In this document: one piece after another, positions 1 through 9,103 of the stretch
How positions within the stretch are numbered: the first letter of the stretch is position 1
Layout: each line of letters opens with the position of its first letter
NCBI RefSeq assembly: GCF_000685075.1
Contig: NZ_BAYD01000040.1
Coordinates: 21,421-85,420, forward strand
Source of the DNA: Paraburkholderia oxyphila NBRC 105797
GTDB lineage: Bacteria > Pseudomonadota > Gammaproteobacteria > Burkholderiales > Burkholderiaceae
Direction of reading: 5' to 3'
Length of the DNA: 64,000 nt
Made by a program: the position numbers and the translations under genes
The notes under the pieces: model-generated
Database searches by the model: none
Seen by the model: only the letters and a program-made list of their open reading frames with translations
Told to the model about the DNA's origin: nothing

Positions 1-256
1 CCTGCGCGACGAGGGACGCGAAATCCTGCGCGACACCCGTGTTCACCTGGCCGCCGTTGCGCCCCGACGCGCCGCCACCGATACGTCCCGCGTCCAGCAC
101 GGCCACCGAGGCGCCGCGCCGCGCAAGAGCAAGCGCCGCGGACAGGCCAGTGAATCCGCCACCGATCACGGCCACGTCGACCCGGCCCTGCACCGGCGCA
201 TCGGCAACGGCCTGCAGCGGCGGGGCGGTGTCGAGCCAGTAGGAGTCGAGTTTCAT
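1..256 (-). CDS. FAD-dependent amine oxidoreductase, PuuB-like (N-terminal part, runs off the window)
   Basis: The reverse strand opens with ATG at 256 and stays open to the window edge, giving about 85 residues. They begin MKLDSYW and contain a Rossmann dinucleotide-binding signature (VIGGGFTGLSAA) near residues 30-41, then a G-rich stretch ending GRNGGQVN. This is typical of the DAO family that includes gamma-glutamylputrescine oxidase (PuuB/OrdL). The next gene upstream on the same strand is a GABA-type aminotransferase, which fits a putrescine or gamma-glutamyl-amine route. The catalytic and C-terminal parts lie outside the window, so the substrate is inferred from the family and neighbour only. 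Confidence 0.75.
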   Translation of the reverse strand, partial: MKLDSYWLDTAPPLQAVADAPVQGRVDVAVIGGGFTGLSAALALARRGASVAVLDAGRIGGGASGRNGGQVNTGVAQDFASLVAQ

Positions 257-324
257 CCGCAGTCTCCTCAGGTGCGCCGCACGAGGTTCAAGTGCAATAG
301 GTACATACCGACTGGAGACATTCG

Positions 325-1623
325 TCAGTTCACCTGCATCGTGGCTTTCAACGCCCGCCCGAACATCTGGAGGGCTTCGGCCACGTCCTGGTCTGAAACG
401 GTCAGTGGGCCCAGAAAACGCACGACGTTGCGCTCGACACCGCACTTGATCAGCAGCAAACCCTCTTCGCGCGCGGCATCCAGCACCCGTTGCACGAGCG
501 CGGCTGCGGGGGCTTTCGTCGCACGATCCGTCACGAACTCGACCGCGCACATGGCGCCGACCTGACGAATCTCGCCAATCTCGTCGTATGTTTCGCGCAA
601 CGATTCGAGACCATGGCGCAGTTGCGCGCCGATTTTCCGGCTGCGCTCGAGCAAATTTTCCTGTTCGAAAATATCGAGCACCGCATTCGCCGCTGCGCAC
701 GCCAGCGGATTACCGCCGTACGTGCCGCCAAGGCCGCCCGGTTGCGGTGCATCCATGATGTCGGCCCGGCCGACCACGCCCGAGAGCGGCAAGCCGCCGG
801 CCAGACTCTTGGCGACAGTCACGAGATCCGGCTGGATGCCGGCGTGCTCAAAGCCGAACATTTTTCCGGTACGGCCAAAGCCGGTCTGAATCTCGTCGGC
901 AATCAACACGATACCGTGTTGCTGGGTGAGCGCGCGCAATCCCTGCATGAACTCCGGCGGCGCAGCAAGAAATCCGCCATCGCCCTGCACCGGTTCAATG
1001 ATGATCGCGGCCACACGTTCCGCGGCAATCTGCGTATCGAAGACGGTCTGCAGCGCGGCCAGCGCATCTTCCGTACTCACGCCGCGATAGGCGTTCGGAT
1101 AGGGGGCGTGATAGACGTCCGGCGCGAACGGCCCAAAGTTCTGCTTGTACGGGGCGCTCATGCCGGTGAGCGTCATGCCGAGCAGCGTGCGGCCATGAAA
1201 GCCGCCGCGGAACGCAATCACGCCGGGCCGGTTGGTGAAGCCACGCGCAATCTTGATCGCGTTCTCGACCGCTTCGGCGCCGGTCGTGAGGAACACCGAC
1301 TTATAGCCCGCTCCAGGCGCAACCAGTTCGGAAAGGCGTGCTGCAAGCCGCACATACGGGTCGTAGCCCACGACCTGGAAGCAGACATGCGAAAACGACT
1401 CGAGCTGTTGCTGCACTGCAGAAACCACGGCCGGATGATTGTGACCGACGTTCAGCACGCCGATCCCCCCCACGAAGTCCAGATATTTGCGTCCCACCGC
1501 ATCCCATAAGTAAGCACCCGCGGCACGCCGTGCCGAAATCGGATGGGCTGTCACTACACCGCGTGCCACGTAATCGCCGCGCGTGGCGGCCACGTCGTCA
1601 CCGAAATCCTGATTTTTCGCCAT
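325..1623 (-). CDS. Class III aminotransferase, 4-aminobutyrate type
   Basis: PLP-dependent omega-aminotransferase of about 432 residues, the usual length for GabT/PuuE. It moves the amino group of 4-aminobutyrate (or a similar omega-amino acid) to 2-oxoglutarate and yields a semialdehyde. Visible motifs are TTGAEAVENA for phosphate binding, the DEIQTGFGRTG block with the PLP-ring aspartate, and TVAKSLAGG carrying the Schiff-base lysine. I prefer ATG at 1623 (MAKNQDF) over GTG at 1632 because a GAGGG ribosome site lies about 8 bases upstream. It reads away from the pucR-like gene, and the semialdehyde dehydrogenase at 6788 would use its product. 5-Aminovalerate or diaminobutyrate as substrate cannot be excluded. 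Confidence 0.88.
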   Translation of the reverse strand: MAKNQDFGDDVAATRGDYVARGVVTAHPISARRAAGAYLWDAVGRKYLDFVGGIGVLNVGHNHPAVVSAVQQQLESFSHVCFQVVGYDPYVRLAARLSELVAPGAGYKSVFLTTGAEAVENAIKIARGFTNRPGVIAFRGGFHGRTLLGMTLTGMSAPYKQNFGPFAPDVYHAPYPNAYRGVSTEDALAALQTVFDTQIAAERVAAIIIEPVQGDGGFLAAPPEFMQGLRALTQQHGIVLIADEIQTGFGRTGKMFGFEHAGIQPDLVTVAKSLAGGLPLSGVVGRADIMDAPQPGGLGGTYGGNPLACAAANAVLDIFEQENLLERSRKIGAQLRHGLESLRETYDEIGEIRQVGAMCAVEFVTDRATKAPAAALVQRVLDAAREEGLLLIKCGVERNVVRFLGPLTVSDQDVAEALQMFGRALKATMQVN

Positions 1624-1732
1624 GAAGTTCACCCTCGAAGAATGAACTCATCGTAGGAACACAATAAATTGACCGGTATCTACAAAGAGTAGGAAAATCG
1701 ACCCGCTTTTTCATATTTTCTATCGTTGCACT

Positions 1733-1753
1733 GTTTCGCCCACAGGCGAAAAC
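1733..1753. promoter_or_regulatory. Short inverted repeat in the divergent promoter region
   Basis: The 240-base gap between the aminotransferase and the pucR-like gene contains GTTTCGCC-CACA-GGCGAAAAC, with seven perfectly paired bases on each side of a 4-base spacer. No T-tract follows. Its place between divergent genes makes an operator for the adjacent PucR-type regulator possible, but that is only inferred from position. Confidence 0.3.
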
Positions 1754-1865
1754 TCCCTCCGGTTCCATGCGGAACCGACCGGATGCGCCGCCGGCCGTGC
1801 CAACGAACGGGCGCGACGCGGGCGATCGGCATGTCCCCCTACGGCAACGAAGCTACGGAGCCCCC

Positions 1866-3431
1866 ATGAAACTCGACACGGCGATCCGCGAAACCATTCT
1901 TCGTGAAGCCAGCGTCGTAGCCGGCAACGGCTGTCTGGAGCGCGAGATAACGTGGGTTCATATGGTCGACCATCCGGACATCGCGAACTGGGTCAAGGCA
2001 GGCGAATTGTTGCTCACAACGGGCTATAACTGGCCGACCAGCGCGGCGGCATCAAGAGATCTGGTCAGAAAGTTGAGCGCGGTCGGACTGGTTGGCGTCG
2101 TGCTGGCGGTACCTCATTTCCGCGACCACTTTCCTCCTGAGGCACTGGAGGAAGCGGACCAGGTCGGTCTGCCCCTGCTCGAGCTTCCCTGGGAGGTACC
2201 GTTCAGCGAGGTCACGCACGAAATCCTCGCGAAGATCATCAATTTCCAGGGCGACATTATCGAGCGCTCCGAACAGCTTCACCGGGCGTTGACGAACGCC
2301 GCCGTCTCGGCCACGAGCCTGTCCGATATCGCGCGTGCCATGACAGGTCTGCTCGGCCGGGCTGTCACCTTTACTGACCCGATGGGACACGTGTTAGGCG
2401 GATCCGATTCCCCGGAGGTCCTGGCGCAGCGTGAGGCCCAATTCGTGCGGGCCGTGGAAAGCCCCGGGATATCTGTGGACCCCAGGAACGCGCAACGTCC
2501 GTCCGTCGTCAAGTTCGACACCGAGCACGGCAGCCACTGCCTGAGCCTGCCCGTGCGTCTTCACGATGCCATCGTCGCACTGATCTGGCTTGATCTGGCC
2601 GGCTGCGAAGCGCAGGAACTGGACGCACGGGCGATCGAACACGCGAGTGTGGTTGCAGCGCTGCACATGATGCATCAGAGGCAGCTCACGGAGCAGGAAG
2701 ACCGGCTTGGCTATGCGCTCGTCGCGGGCCTGCTCGACGGAGAGTTTTCGGCTTCGGCGAACGCGCTCGAACGTGCCCGGGTCTACGGCTGGAGCGACTC
2801 CAAACCCTATCGCGTATGCCTGATCCTGCTTGACGAACCTATTCCGCTCACGCCCGAAGGGCTGCAGCGGCGCGAGCGCTGGGTCGAGCTTCTGAAGCGC
2901 CAGTTGCGTTTGAGGAAACAGCCTGAGCTCATGGTCCTCTGGCTCAACCAGATCAAACTGATCTTGCCCGCGGACATCGGGCCGGAGAGCATCTGGGAAG
3001 CGATATCCGATCGCGGCGCTGCAATGGCTGTCAGCCGTGTGCATACCGGCGTACAGGGCATGGCGATCGGGGCGCAGGACGTCGATGCCCTGCTGCCGAC
3101 GTTGCGCCCGGGCCGTCTGCATCAATTCGACGAGATCCTGTTTCCTCGCGCCCTGCTCGGCGATGCCAACGCGCGCGACATGCTGATCGACAGATTGATC
3201 GGGCCCCTGACCGAAAAGCGCCGCGGCGAATCCATGCTGGAGACGCTCCATACCCTGACTGAGGAGGGTTTCCAGCTTGCCAGCACCGCCAGGGCACTCG
3301 GCATTCACATCAGTACGCTGCGATACCGGCTGGAGCGGATCGAGAGCATCCTGAACGTGTCGCTCGAGGACCCCAAGGTGCGCTTTCAGGTACAGGTGGC
3401 AATGGCACTCTACCAGCTTCGCGAAGAATGA
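1866..3431 (+). CDS. PucR family transcriptional regulator
   Basis: A 521-residue regulator. The N-terminal ~120 residues match the purine-catabolism (PucR) sensor domain (VKAGELLLTTGYNW, then LLELPWEVPFSEV). The middle is GGDEF-like in length, and the C-terminal ~60 residues form the PucR helix-turn-helix (LASTARALGIHISTLRYRLERI). The open frame extends upstream to 1767, but ATG at 1866 has GGAG six to nine bases before it and begins where the conserved domain starts. It is divergent from the aminotransferase and upstream of the dehydrogenase genes, so it probably senses an intermediate of this amine route and controls both directions. Confidence 0.85.
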   Translation: MKLDTAIRETILREASVVAGNGCLEREITWVHMVDHPDIANWVKAGELLLTTGYNWPTSAAASRDLVRKLSAVGLVGVVLAVPHFRDHFPPEALEEADQVGLPLLELPWEVPFSEVTHEILAKIINFQGDIIERSEQLHRALTNAAVSATSLSDIARAMTGLLGRAVTFTDPMGHVLGGSDSPEVLAQREAQFVRAVESPGISVDPRNAQRPSVVKFDTEHGSHCLSLPVRLHDAIVALIWLDLAGCEAQELDARAIEHASVVAALHMMHQRQLTEQEDRLGYALVAGLLDGEFSASANALERARVYGWSDSKPYRVCLILLDEPIPLTPEGLQRRERWVELLKRQLRLRKQPELMVLWLNQIKLILPADIGPESIWEAISDRGAAMAVSRVHTGVQGMAIGAQDVDALLPTLRPGRLHQFDEILFPRALLGDANARDMLIDRLIGPLTEKRRGESMLETLHTLTEEGFQLASTARALGIHISTLRYRLERIESILNVSLEDPKVRFQVQVAMALYQLREE

Positions 3432-3598
3432 CTTGCTTATTCCTACGTTTCATAGGATGACCGCGACTTTTCTTCACGCTTAAATCCGCTTACCAACTGT
3501 CGTACTCACACGCCGGCGATCATGGCGAGTGCGGTTTGGAAGGCAACGCGGAGGCGACTCAACTCAACGCCTCGCGTCAACGATTTGAGCGTGAATCA

Positions 3599-6574
3599 AT
3601 GAAAACTCGTGGCGCCCCACCCCGGTACGATCTTAACGTCCTGCTCGCGCTTGAACACCGCATCAAAAGCGCCACGCGTGCCGAGGTGAAGTTCGACGCG
3701 GGCTCGCGGGCAGCCTACGCATCGGAAGCGTCGAATTACCGTCAGGTGCCCCTTGGCGTCGTCGTGCCACGCACGATCGACGACGTCGTCGAGATCATGC
3801 GCGCTTGCCATGATGCCGGCGTACCCGTGTTGACGCGCGGCGCGGGCACATCGATGTGCGGCCAGTCCGTCAATGTGGCGGTCGTGATCGAGGCGTCCAG
3901 GTATCTCACCGGCATTGAAGCGATCGACGTTGCCGGGCGCGTGGCGACCGTACAGCCTGGCGTGATCTGCGATCAGTTGAAGGACGCCGCAGCCGTTCAC
4001 GGACTCACGTTCGGGCCCGACCCGGCTACCCATAGCCGCTGCACGATCGGCGGGATGGTAGGCAATAATTCATGCGGCGCCCATTCGGTGATGGCGGGCA
4101 AGACCGCCGAAAACATCGAAGCACTTGAAATTCTGACCTACGACGGGGCACGCTTCTGGGTTGGCCCCACCGACAATGAAGCCCTGGCGGAGCATCTGGC
4201 CGCCGGCGGCCGCCGTGCCGAGATCGTCACCGCCCTGCTGAAGCTGGTCGAGCAATATGGCGATGCAATCCGCGCGGGGTTCCCCAGCTTGAAACGTCGC
4301 GTATCCGGCTACAGCCTGGACCAGTTGTTGCCCGAAAACGGCTTTAACATTGCCCGCGCGCTGGTCGGCTCGGAGGGCACCTGTGTCTCGGTGCTGCGAG
4401 CCAAAACCGCGCTCGTGACCAATCCGTCATATCGTAACCTGGTCGTATTCGGCTTTCCGACGATCTTTGACGCCGCGGACTGCGTTCCGCAGTTGCTCCC
4501 CCTCGGCCCGATCGCGATGGAAGGGCTCGACACAGGCATCGTCGGGGGCTTGAGAGAGCGCGGGCTCGCGCTAGCTGATATCGCTGAATTGCCTCAGGGC
4601 AACGCCTGGCTGATGGTCGAATTCGGTGCGTCGAGCGAAGCGGAATGCGCGGCGCTGGCGGAACGCGCGGCAGCGCTCGCACCGTTCCTGCCTGGCCAGC
4701 CTGCAGCGCGTGTCGTGACCGAATCCGGCCTCATGAAGCGCCTGTGGTCGGTGCGCGAAACCGGCGCTTCGGCGACTTCAATCGGTGACGATCCGTCAAA
4801 GCCGGATCCGGTGGTCGGCTGGGAGGATGCCGCCGTCGAGCCACGCCTCCTCGGCGCCTATCTGCGTGAATTCTCGGCGCTGGTCGAGCACTATGGCTAC
4901 ACGACGAACCTGTATGGCCACTTCGGCGACGGCTGCATCCACTCGCGTATCACCTTCGATCTGCGTGACGCGCGAGGCATTCAAAGGTGGCGCGAGTTTC
5001 TCGTCGAAGCCGCGCAACTGGTCATCAAATACGAAGGCTCGCTGTCCGGCGAGCATGGCGATGGACAGGCCAAAGGCGAATTGCTGTCCCTGATGTACTC
5101 ACCCGAGCTGATGGACGCGTTTCGCGCATTCAAGGCGATCTGGGATCCGCAAGGCCGCATGAATCCCGGCAAGCTGATCGATGCGATGCCGGTCGACGAG
5201 AACCTCCGTCTTGGCCCAACCTACCGGCGGGTCGAAACCGCCAGCCATTTCAGCTTTGGCAACCTGAGCGGCGCGGACAGTTTCGCGCGCGCGACCGAAC
5301 GCTGCATCGGCATGGGCAAGTGCCGCTCGCTTGAAGGCGGAACCATGTGCCCGAGCTTTCGCGCCACCCATGAAGAGCAATACTCCACGCGTGGGCGCGC
5401 ACGGCTGCTCTTCGAATTGCTCAAAGGCGAGGTCATCGAGGACGGCTGGCAAAGCGAAGCGGTCAAGGATTCACTCGACCACTGCCTCGCCTGCAAGGGC
5501 TGCCGCAGCGACTGTCCGACCCATGTCGATATTGCGACATACAAGAGCCATTTCCTGTACGAGCACTTCAAGACCCGGCGCCGCCCGCTGATGGACGCGA
5601 TGATCGGACGCATTGGCACGTGGCTGCCGGCGGCGACACATATGAGCGGCGCGCTCAATCGCCTGATGCGCAATCGTACCCTGCGCAAGCTGGTGAAGTA
5701 TGCCGGCCTTGCCGACGGTGTGCCATTTCCGTCGATTGCGAGGCAAAGCTTCCGGAACAGCGCGACTGCCAGGCAATTGCTGGCATCGGACCACACCAGC
5801 CGTCAAGCCGCGAACGCTCGCGTGTTCCTGTGGACAGATACATTCAACAACGGCTTTTCCCCTGCTGTACTGGAAGCCGCAGTCCGGGTATTGCGCACGC
5901 ACGGATTTGTCGTCCAGCTTTTGAGCCGGCAGATCTGCTGCGGCCGACCGTTCTACGACGCGGGCATGCTCGACCACGCCCGCGACAATCTGCAGAGGAT
6001 CATGACGGCCATGAGCGACGTGATCGACGCGCAAACACCCGTCGTCGTCCTTGAACCCAGTTGCCTGTCCGTGTTTCGTGACGAGCTTCGCGCGCTATTT
6101 CCGCAGGATGCCCGCGCGTCGGCATTGGCGCGATCGGTCAAGACGCTGGCTGAACTTCTGCAGGAGAGGGGCGTCGCGTTGCCGCGACTCGACGAATCGG
6201 TGCACGTGCATGGCCACTGCCACCAAAAAGCCTGCGGTGGCATGCAGGCCGAAGCAGCGTTGCTCAGGCATACGACCGGGGACCGCGGCGTCCTGCCTAC
6301 CGGCTGCTGTGGAATGGCCGGCGCATACGGCTATCACACACGTACGGCCGACGTCGCGAAGACGGTGGCCGAGTCGGAACTCGTCCCTGTGCTCAACAAG
6401 TTGCCGGATGGGGCGGTGATTGTCAGCGATGGCTTCAGTTGCCGGTCGCAAATTCGCAATACGACTGGCCGAACCGCGATCCATCTTGCCCAATGGCTCG
6501 ACCGCCGCGGCCGCCATGACCTGCCACACGAGCAGCCACTGGCGACGGCCACCGAACAGCAGGGGGAAGCGTGA
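3599..6574 (+). CDS. FAD-linked oxidase fused to two-cluster Fe-S and CCG domains (D-2-hydroxyglutarate/D-lactate dehydrogenase type, YdiJ-like)
   Basis: About 991 residues. The N-terminal half is a VAO-type FAD domain (RGAGTSMCGQSVN; GPDPATHSRCTIGGMVGNNSCG) followed by FAD-oxidase C with HFGDGCIHSR and GEHGDGQ. The C-terminal half has two ferredoxin-like sites, one around ERCIGMGKC...MCPSFRAT and one CLACKGCRSDCPTHVD, then two cysteine-rich CCG modules (SRQICCGRPF; GCCGMAGAYG). Such fusions oxidise D-2-hydroxy acids and pass electrons to quinone or another acceptor. An upstream TTG at 3536 is in frame, but ATG at 3599 fits the domain start better. The place between GABA-type enzymes suggests a 2-hydroxyglutarate or 4-hydroxybutyrate-linked job; the substrate is not readable. 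Confidence 0.85.
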   Translation: MKTRGAPPRYDLNVLLALEHRIKSATRAEVKFDAGSRAAYASEASNYRQVPLGVVVPRTIDDVVEIMRACHDAGVPVLTRGAGTSMCGQSVNVAVVIEASRYLTGIEAIDVAGRVATVQPGVICDQLKDAAAVHGLTFGPDPATHSRCTIGGMVGNNSCGAHSVMAGKTAENIEALEILTYDGARFWVGPTDNEALAEHLAAGGRRAEIVTALLKLVEQYGDAIRAGFPSLKRRVSGYSLDQLLPENGFNIARALVGSEGTCVSVLRAKTALVTNPSYRNLVVFGFPTIFDAADCVPQLLPLGPIAMEGLDTGIVGGLRERGLALADIAELPQGNAWLMVEFGASSEAECAALAERAAALAPFLPGQPAARVVTESGLMKRLWSVRETGASATSIGDDPSKPDPVVGWEDAAVEPRLLGAYLREFSALVEHYGYTTNLYGHFGDGCIHSRITFDLRDARGIQRWREFLVEAAQLVIKYEGSLSGEHGDGQAKGELLSLMYSPELMDAFRAFKAIWDPQGRMNPGKLIDAMPVDENLRLGPTYRRVETASHFSFGNLSGADSFARATERCIGMGKCRSLEGGTMCPSFRATHEEQYSTRGRARLLFELLKGEVIEDGWQSEAVKDSLDHCLACKGCRSDCPTHVDIATYKSHFLYEHFKTRRRPLMDAMIGRIGTWLPAATHMSGALNRLMRNRTLRKLVKYAGLADGVPFPSIARQSFRNSATARQLLASDHTSRQAANARVFLWTDTFNNGFSPAVLEAAVRVLRTHGFVVQLLSRQICCGRPFYDAGMLDHARDNLQRIMTAMSDVIDAQTPVVVLEPSCLSVFRDELRALFPQDARASALARSVKTLAELLQERGVALPRLDESVHVHGHCHQKACGGMQAEAALLRHTTGDRGVLPTGCCGMAGAYGYHTRTADVAKTVAESELVPVLNKLPDGAVIVSDGFSCRSQIRNTTGRTAIHLAQWLDRRGRHDLPHEQPLATATEQQGEA

Positions 6575-6787
6575 ATGACGTGATCCTCGCGAGCGTCGGC
6601 GCGCCTGCCTTGTCGGGCAGCGGCCGTATCTGAGGTTCGAGCGCGTCGAGAAGATGTTCGACGAAGTAGTCGGAAAGCTCGCCATGCGGGCAGCGCTGTG
6701 ACGTACATACCAACGAAGAATCCGACCGGATCGCTGCGCAAAAGCCGCATCGAGCCGGCTCTTGTGAAAACCGATGGAGAACTTCCC
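6575..6787 (+). other. Gap between dehydrogenase genes, possible remnant
   Basis: This 213-base gap carries a short open stretch (to about 6701) whose translation in one frame ends YLRFERVEKMFDEVVGKLAMRAAL before a stop. It looks protein-like but has no start, and I do not recognise a family. A GTG at 6700 could extend the next gene, but without a ribosome site. Confidence 0.2.
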
Positions 6788-8260
6788 ATGTCTCTCAAAC
6801 TCACACGCGGCGATCTGATGCGCAGCCAAAACCTCATCGGCGGCAAGTGGGTCGACGCCGCGGGCGCGGCACGCTTCCCGGTGACGAATCCGGCAACTGG
6901 CGAGACGATCGTCGAGGTGGCGAACAGCACTGCGGCAGACGCACGTGCCGCTGCCGATGCAGCTGCCAAGGCGTTCAAGGACTGGCGCGATCGCTTGCCC
7001 AGGGAGCGCGCGGAGATCCTGCGCCGCTGGCACGCATTGATCGTCGCAACTTCGGAAGACCTCGCGAAGCTGATGTCGATGGAGCAAGGCAAGCCGATGG
7101 CCGAAAGCCGCGGCGAGGTAGCCTACGGCGCATCCTATGTCGCGTGGTTCGCGGACGAAGCCACCCGCATTTACGGTGATCTGATTCCACAGCAGCAACG
7201 CGGCAAGCGCATGAGCGCAATCAAGGAGCCGGTGGGCATCGTCGCAGCCATCACACCATGGAACTTTCCTCTTGCCATGATTGCGCGCAAGATCGCACCC
7301 GCTCTCGCGGCCGGTTGCACGGTCGTGGCAAAACCCGCTGAAGACACACCGCTCACCGCGCTTGCGCTCGCTGCTCTGGCACAGGAAGCTGGCGTGCCGG
7401 ACGGTGTGCTGAACATGCTGTCAGCGTCACGCGAGTATGGAATCGAGGCGGTAGCGGACTGGCTTTCAGACGAGCGTATCCGCAAGATCACTTTCACCGG
7501 CTCGACCGCGGTAGGCAAGCATCTCGCACGCGAATCCGCCGGCACCCTCAAAAAGCTGTCGCTCGAACTCGGCGGCAACGCACCGTTCATCGTCTTCGAC
7601 GACGCCGATCTGGACGCCGCGGTGACTGGCGTGATGGCGGCGAAATTCCGCAATGGCGGGCAAACCTGTGTGTGCCCCAACCGCATTTACGTGCAGGCGG
7701 GCGTCTATGGCCGCTTCGCCGATCTGCTGAGCAAGCGGGTTGCTGCGCTGAAGGTCGCGCCAGCAACGGATCCCGACGCGCAAATCGGGCCGATGATCAA
7801 TGCCCGTGCGATCGACAAGATTGCCCTTCACGTCGACGACGCCGTGAGCCATGGCGCCAGCGTTCTGGTTGGCGGCAAGCGCCTGACGGAACTTGGCGCG
7901 AACTACTACGCGCCGACCGTTCTGGCGGGAGCGAAAGATGGCATGCTGGTTTGCAGCGAAGAGACGTTCGGGCCCGTCGCCCCGCTTTTCCGCTTCGAAG
8001 ACGAAGCCGAAGCCATTCGTTTCGCAAACGACACACCCTTTGGCCTGGCCGCGTATTTCTACACCCGGGATATCCGCCGCATCGAGCGAGTGGGACGCCA
8101 GCTGGAAGCCGGCGTAATCGGCGTCAACGAAGGGGCAGTTGCCAGCGAAGCGGCGCCGTTCGGCGGCGTCAAGGAATCGGGCTACGGGCGGGAAGGCTCG
8201 AAGTACGGTCTCGACGATTACCTGTCGATCAAGTATCTCTGCCAGGGCGGTCTCGACTGA
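6788..8260 (+). CDS. gabD: NAD(P)-dependent succinate-semialdehyde-type dehydrogenase
   Basis: Aldehyde dehydrogenase of 490 residues, the usual GabD length. It shows the cofactor motif PWNFPLAMIARKIAPALAAG, the glycine motif FTGSTAVGKHLA, the general-base glutamate in LELGGNAPF and the catalytic cysteine in GGQTCVCPNR. The second cysteine two residues later is usual for GabD. ATG at 6788 (MSLKLTRGD) has GGAG about nine bases upstream, so I do not use the GTG at 6698. It would oxidise the semialdehyde made by the aminotransferase at 325-1623 to succinate or glutarate. The family also uses glutarate semialdehyde. Confidence 0.85.
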   Translation: MSLKLTRGDLMRSQNLIGGKWVDAAGAARFPVTNPATGETIVEVANSTAADARAAADAAAKAFKDWRDRLPRERAEILRRWHALIVATSEDLAKLMSMEQGKPMAESRGEVAYGASYVAWFADEATRIYGDLIPQQQRGKRMSAIKEPVGIVAAITPWNFPLAMIARKIAPALAAGCTVVAKPAEDTPLTALALAALAQEAGVPDGVLNMLSASREYGIEAVADWLSDERIRKITFTGSTAVGKHLARESAGTLKKLSLELGGNAPFIVFDDADLDAAVTGVMAAKFRNGGQTCVCPNRIYVQAGVYGRFADLLSKRVAALKVAPATDPDAQIGPMINARAIDKIALHVDDAVSHGASVLVGGKRLTELGANYYAPTVLAGAKDGMLVCSEETFGPVAPLFRFEDEAEAIRFANDTPFGLAAYFYTRDIRRIERVGRQLEAGVIGVNEGAVASEAAPFGGVKESGYGREGSKYGLDDYLSIKYLCQGGLD

Positions 8261-8449
8261 ACTGGCTGAACAAGGGTCGTGCGGGGCCATGCTGTGGCCC
8301 ACCCAGGAATGACCGTACTCCTGCATCTCGTGCAACAACTCGCAGCCGTCAGAGCTGGAACGCGACAAGACAGACGCGCGTTCCAGTCTCGCCGTCAGTG
8401 CAGCCTCGCGGCCCAATACGCTCTACATATCCGAAGGAAAGGCTTGTCC

Positions 8450-9097
8450 GTGCCCATCACCTACAGACACTTCACTGACAACGACGTCTCGTCTGCGCAA
8501 GCTCTCACGGCCAGACACAAGTGGCCGCTTCGCGCGGAGGACTGGCGCTTCATGGCGCGAGCAGGCACAGGGTTCGTCGCGCTCGACGGCAGCGCCGTGA
8601 TCGGCGCCGCGCTGTGCTGGACACATGGCGCGACATTCGCGTCCCTGGGGATGGTCACCGTCTCGCCGGCATACCGCCGGCGTGGCCTGGGCAGGAAGCT
8701 GACAAAGCTCGCGCTCGAAGCTCTCGGTTCGCGGGTTACCTTCGTGCATGCGACAGACACCGGGCGTTCCCTCCACGAAAAGCTGGGCTTCCGCGTGGCC
8801 GGCAAGATCGACCAGCATCAAGGCGCCGCATTCCAGCCGCCCCTCATTGCGCTGCCGAGCGGGGAACGATTGCGGCCACTCTGCGCCAGCGACATGACGC
8901 GGCTCGTGGAACTTGCGCGGCGCGCGAGCGGGCTCGACCGGAGCAAGATCCTGCCCGATCTGGTCAGAAACGCCGACGGCATCGCGCTCGATCGCGGTGG
9001 TGAATTGATCGGCTTCTCGCTGTTCCGCCGTTTTGGCAGCGGACGCACAATCGGCCCGGTCATCGCGCCCCATATAGTCAACGAGGCACTTTGCTGA
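8450..9097 (+). CDS. GNAT family N-acetyltransferase, apparently C-terminally shortened
   Basis: The first ~130 residues are a GNAT fold with the acetyl-CoA loop VSPAYRRRGLGRKLTK and a later HEKLGFRVAG motif. The rest (LIALPSGERLRPL...LDRGGELIGFSLFRRFGSG) resembles the second domain of YitH-type acetyltransferases but stops abruptly at about 215 residues, where relatives I recall run roughly 270-290. The stop lies only six bases before ghrA, as if DNA had been lost at the junction. The start is GTG at 8450 behind AAGGAAAGG; the frame is open upstream without a better site. Acceptor substrate unknown. Confidence 0.7.
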   Translation: MPITYRHFTDNDVSSAQALTARHKWPLRAEDWRFMARAGTGFVALDGSAVIGAALCWTHGATFASLGMVTVSPAYRRRGLGRKLTKLALEALGSRVTFVHATDTGRSLHEKLGFRVAGKIDQHQGAAFQPPLIALPSGERLRPLCASDMTRLVELARRASGLDRSKILPDLVRNADGIALDRGGELIGFSLFRRFGSGRTIGPVIAPHIVNEALC

Positions 9098-9103
9098 CAC
9101 GCC

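Noticed and set aside
490..1509. Long open frame antisense to the aminotransferase gene
   Set aside because: A GC-rich codon-position shadow; no ribosome site and no domain, while the reverse strand encodes a clear aminotransferase.
2394..3308. 304-codon frame antisense to the PucR gene
   Set aside because: Composition is that of a reverse-complement shadow; no recognisable motif.
8284..8300. GGGCCA-N5-TGGCCC hairpin after gabD
   Set aside because: Short stem without a T-tract; not enough for a terminator call.
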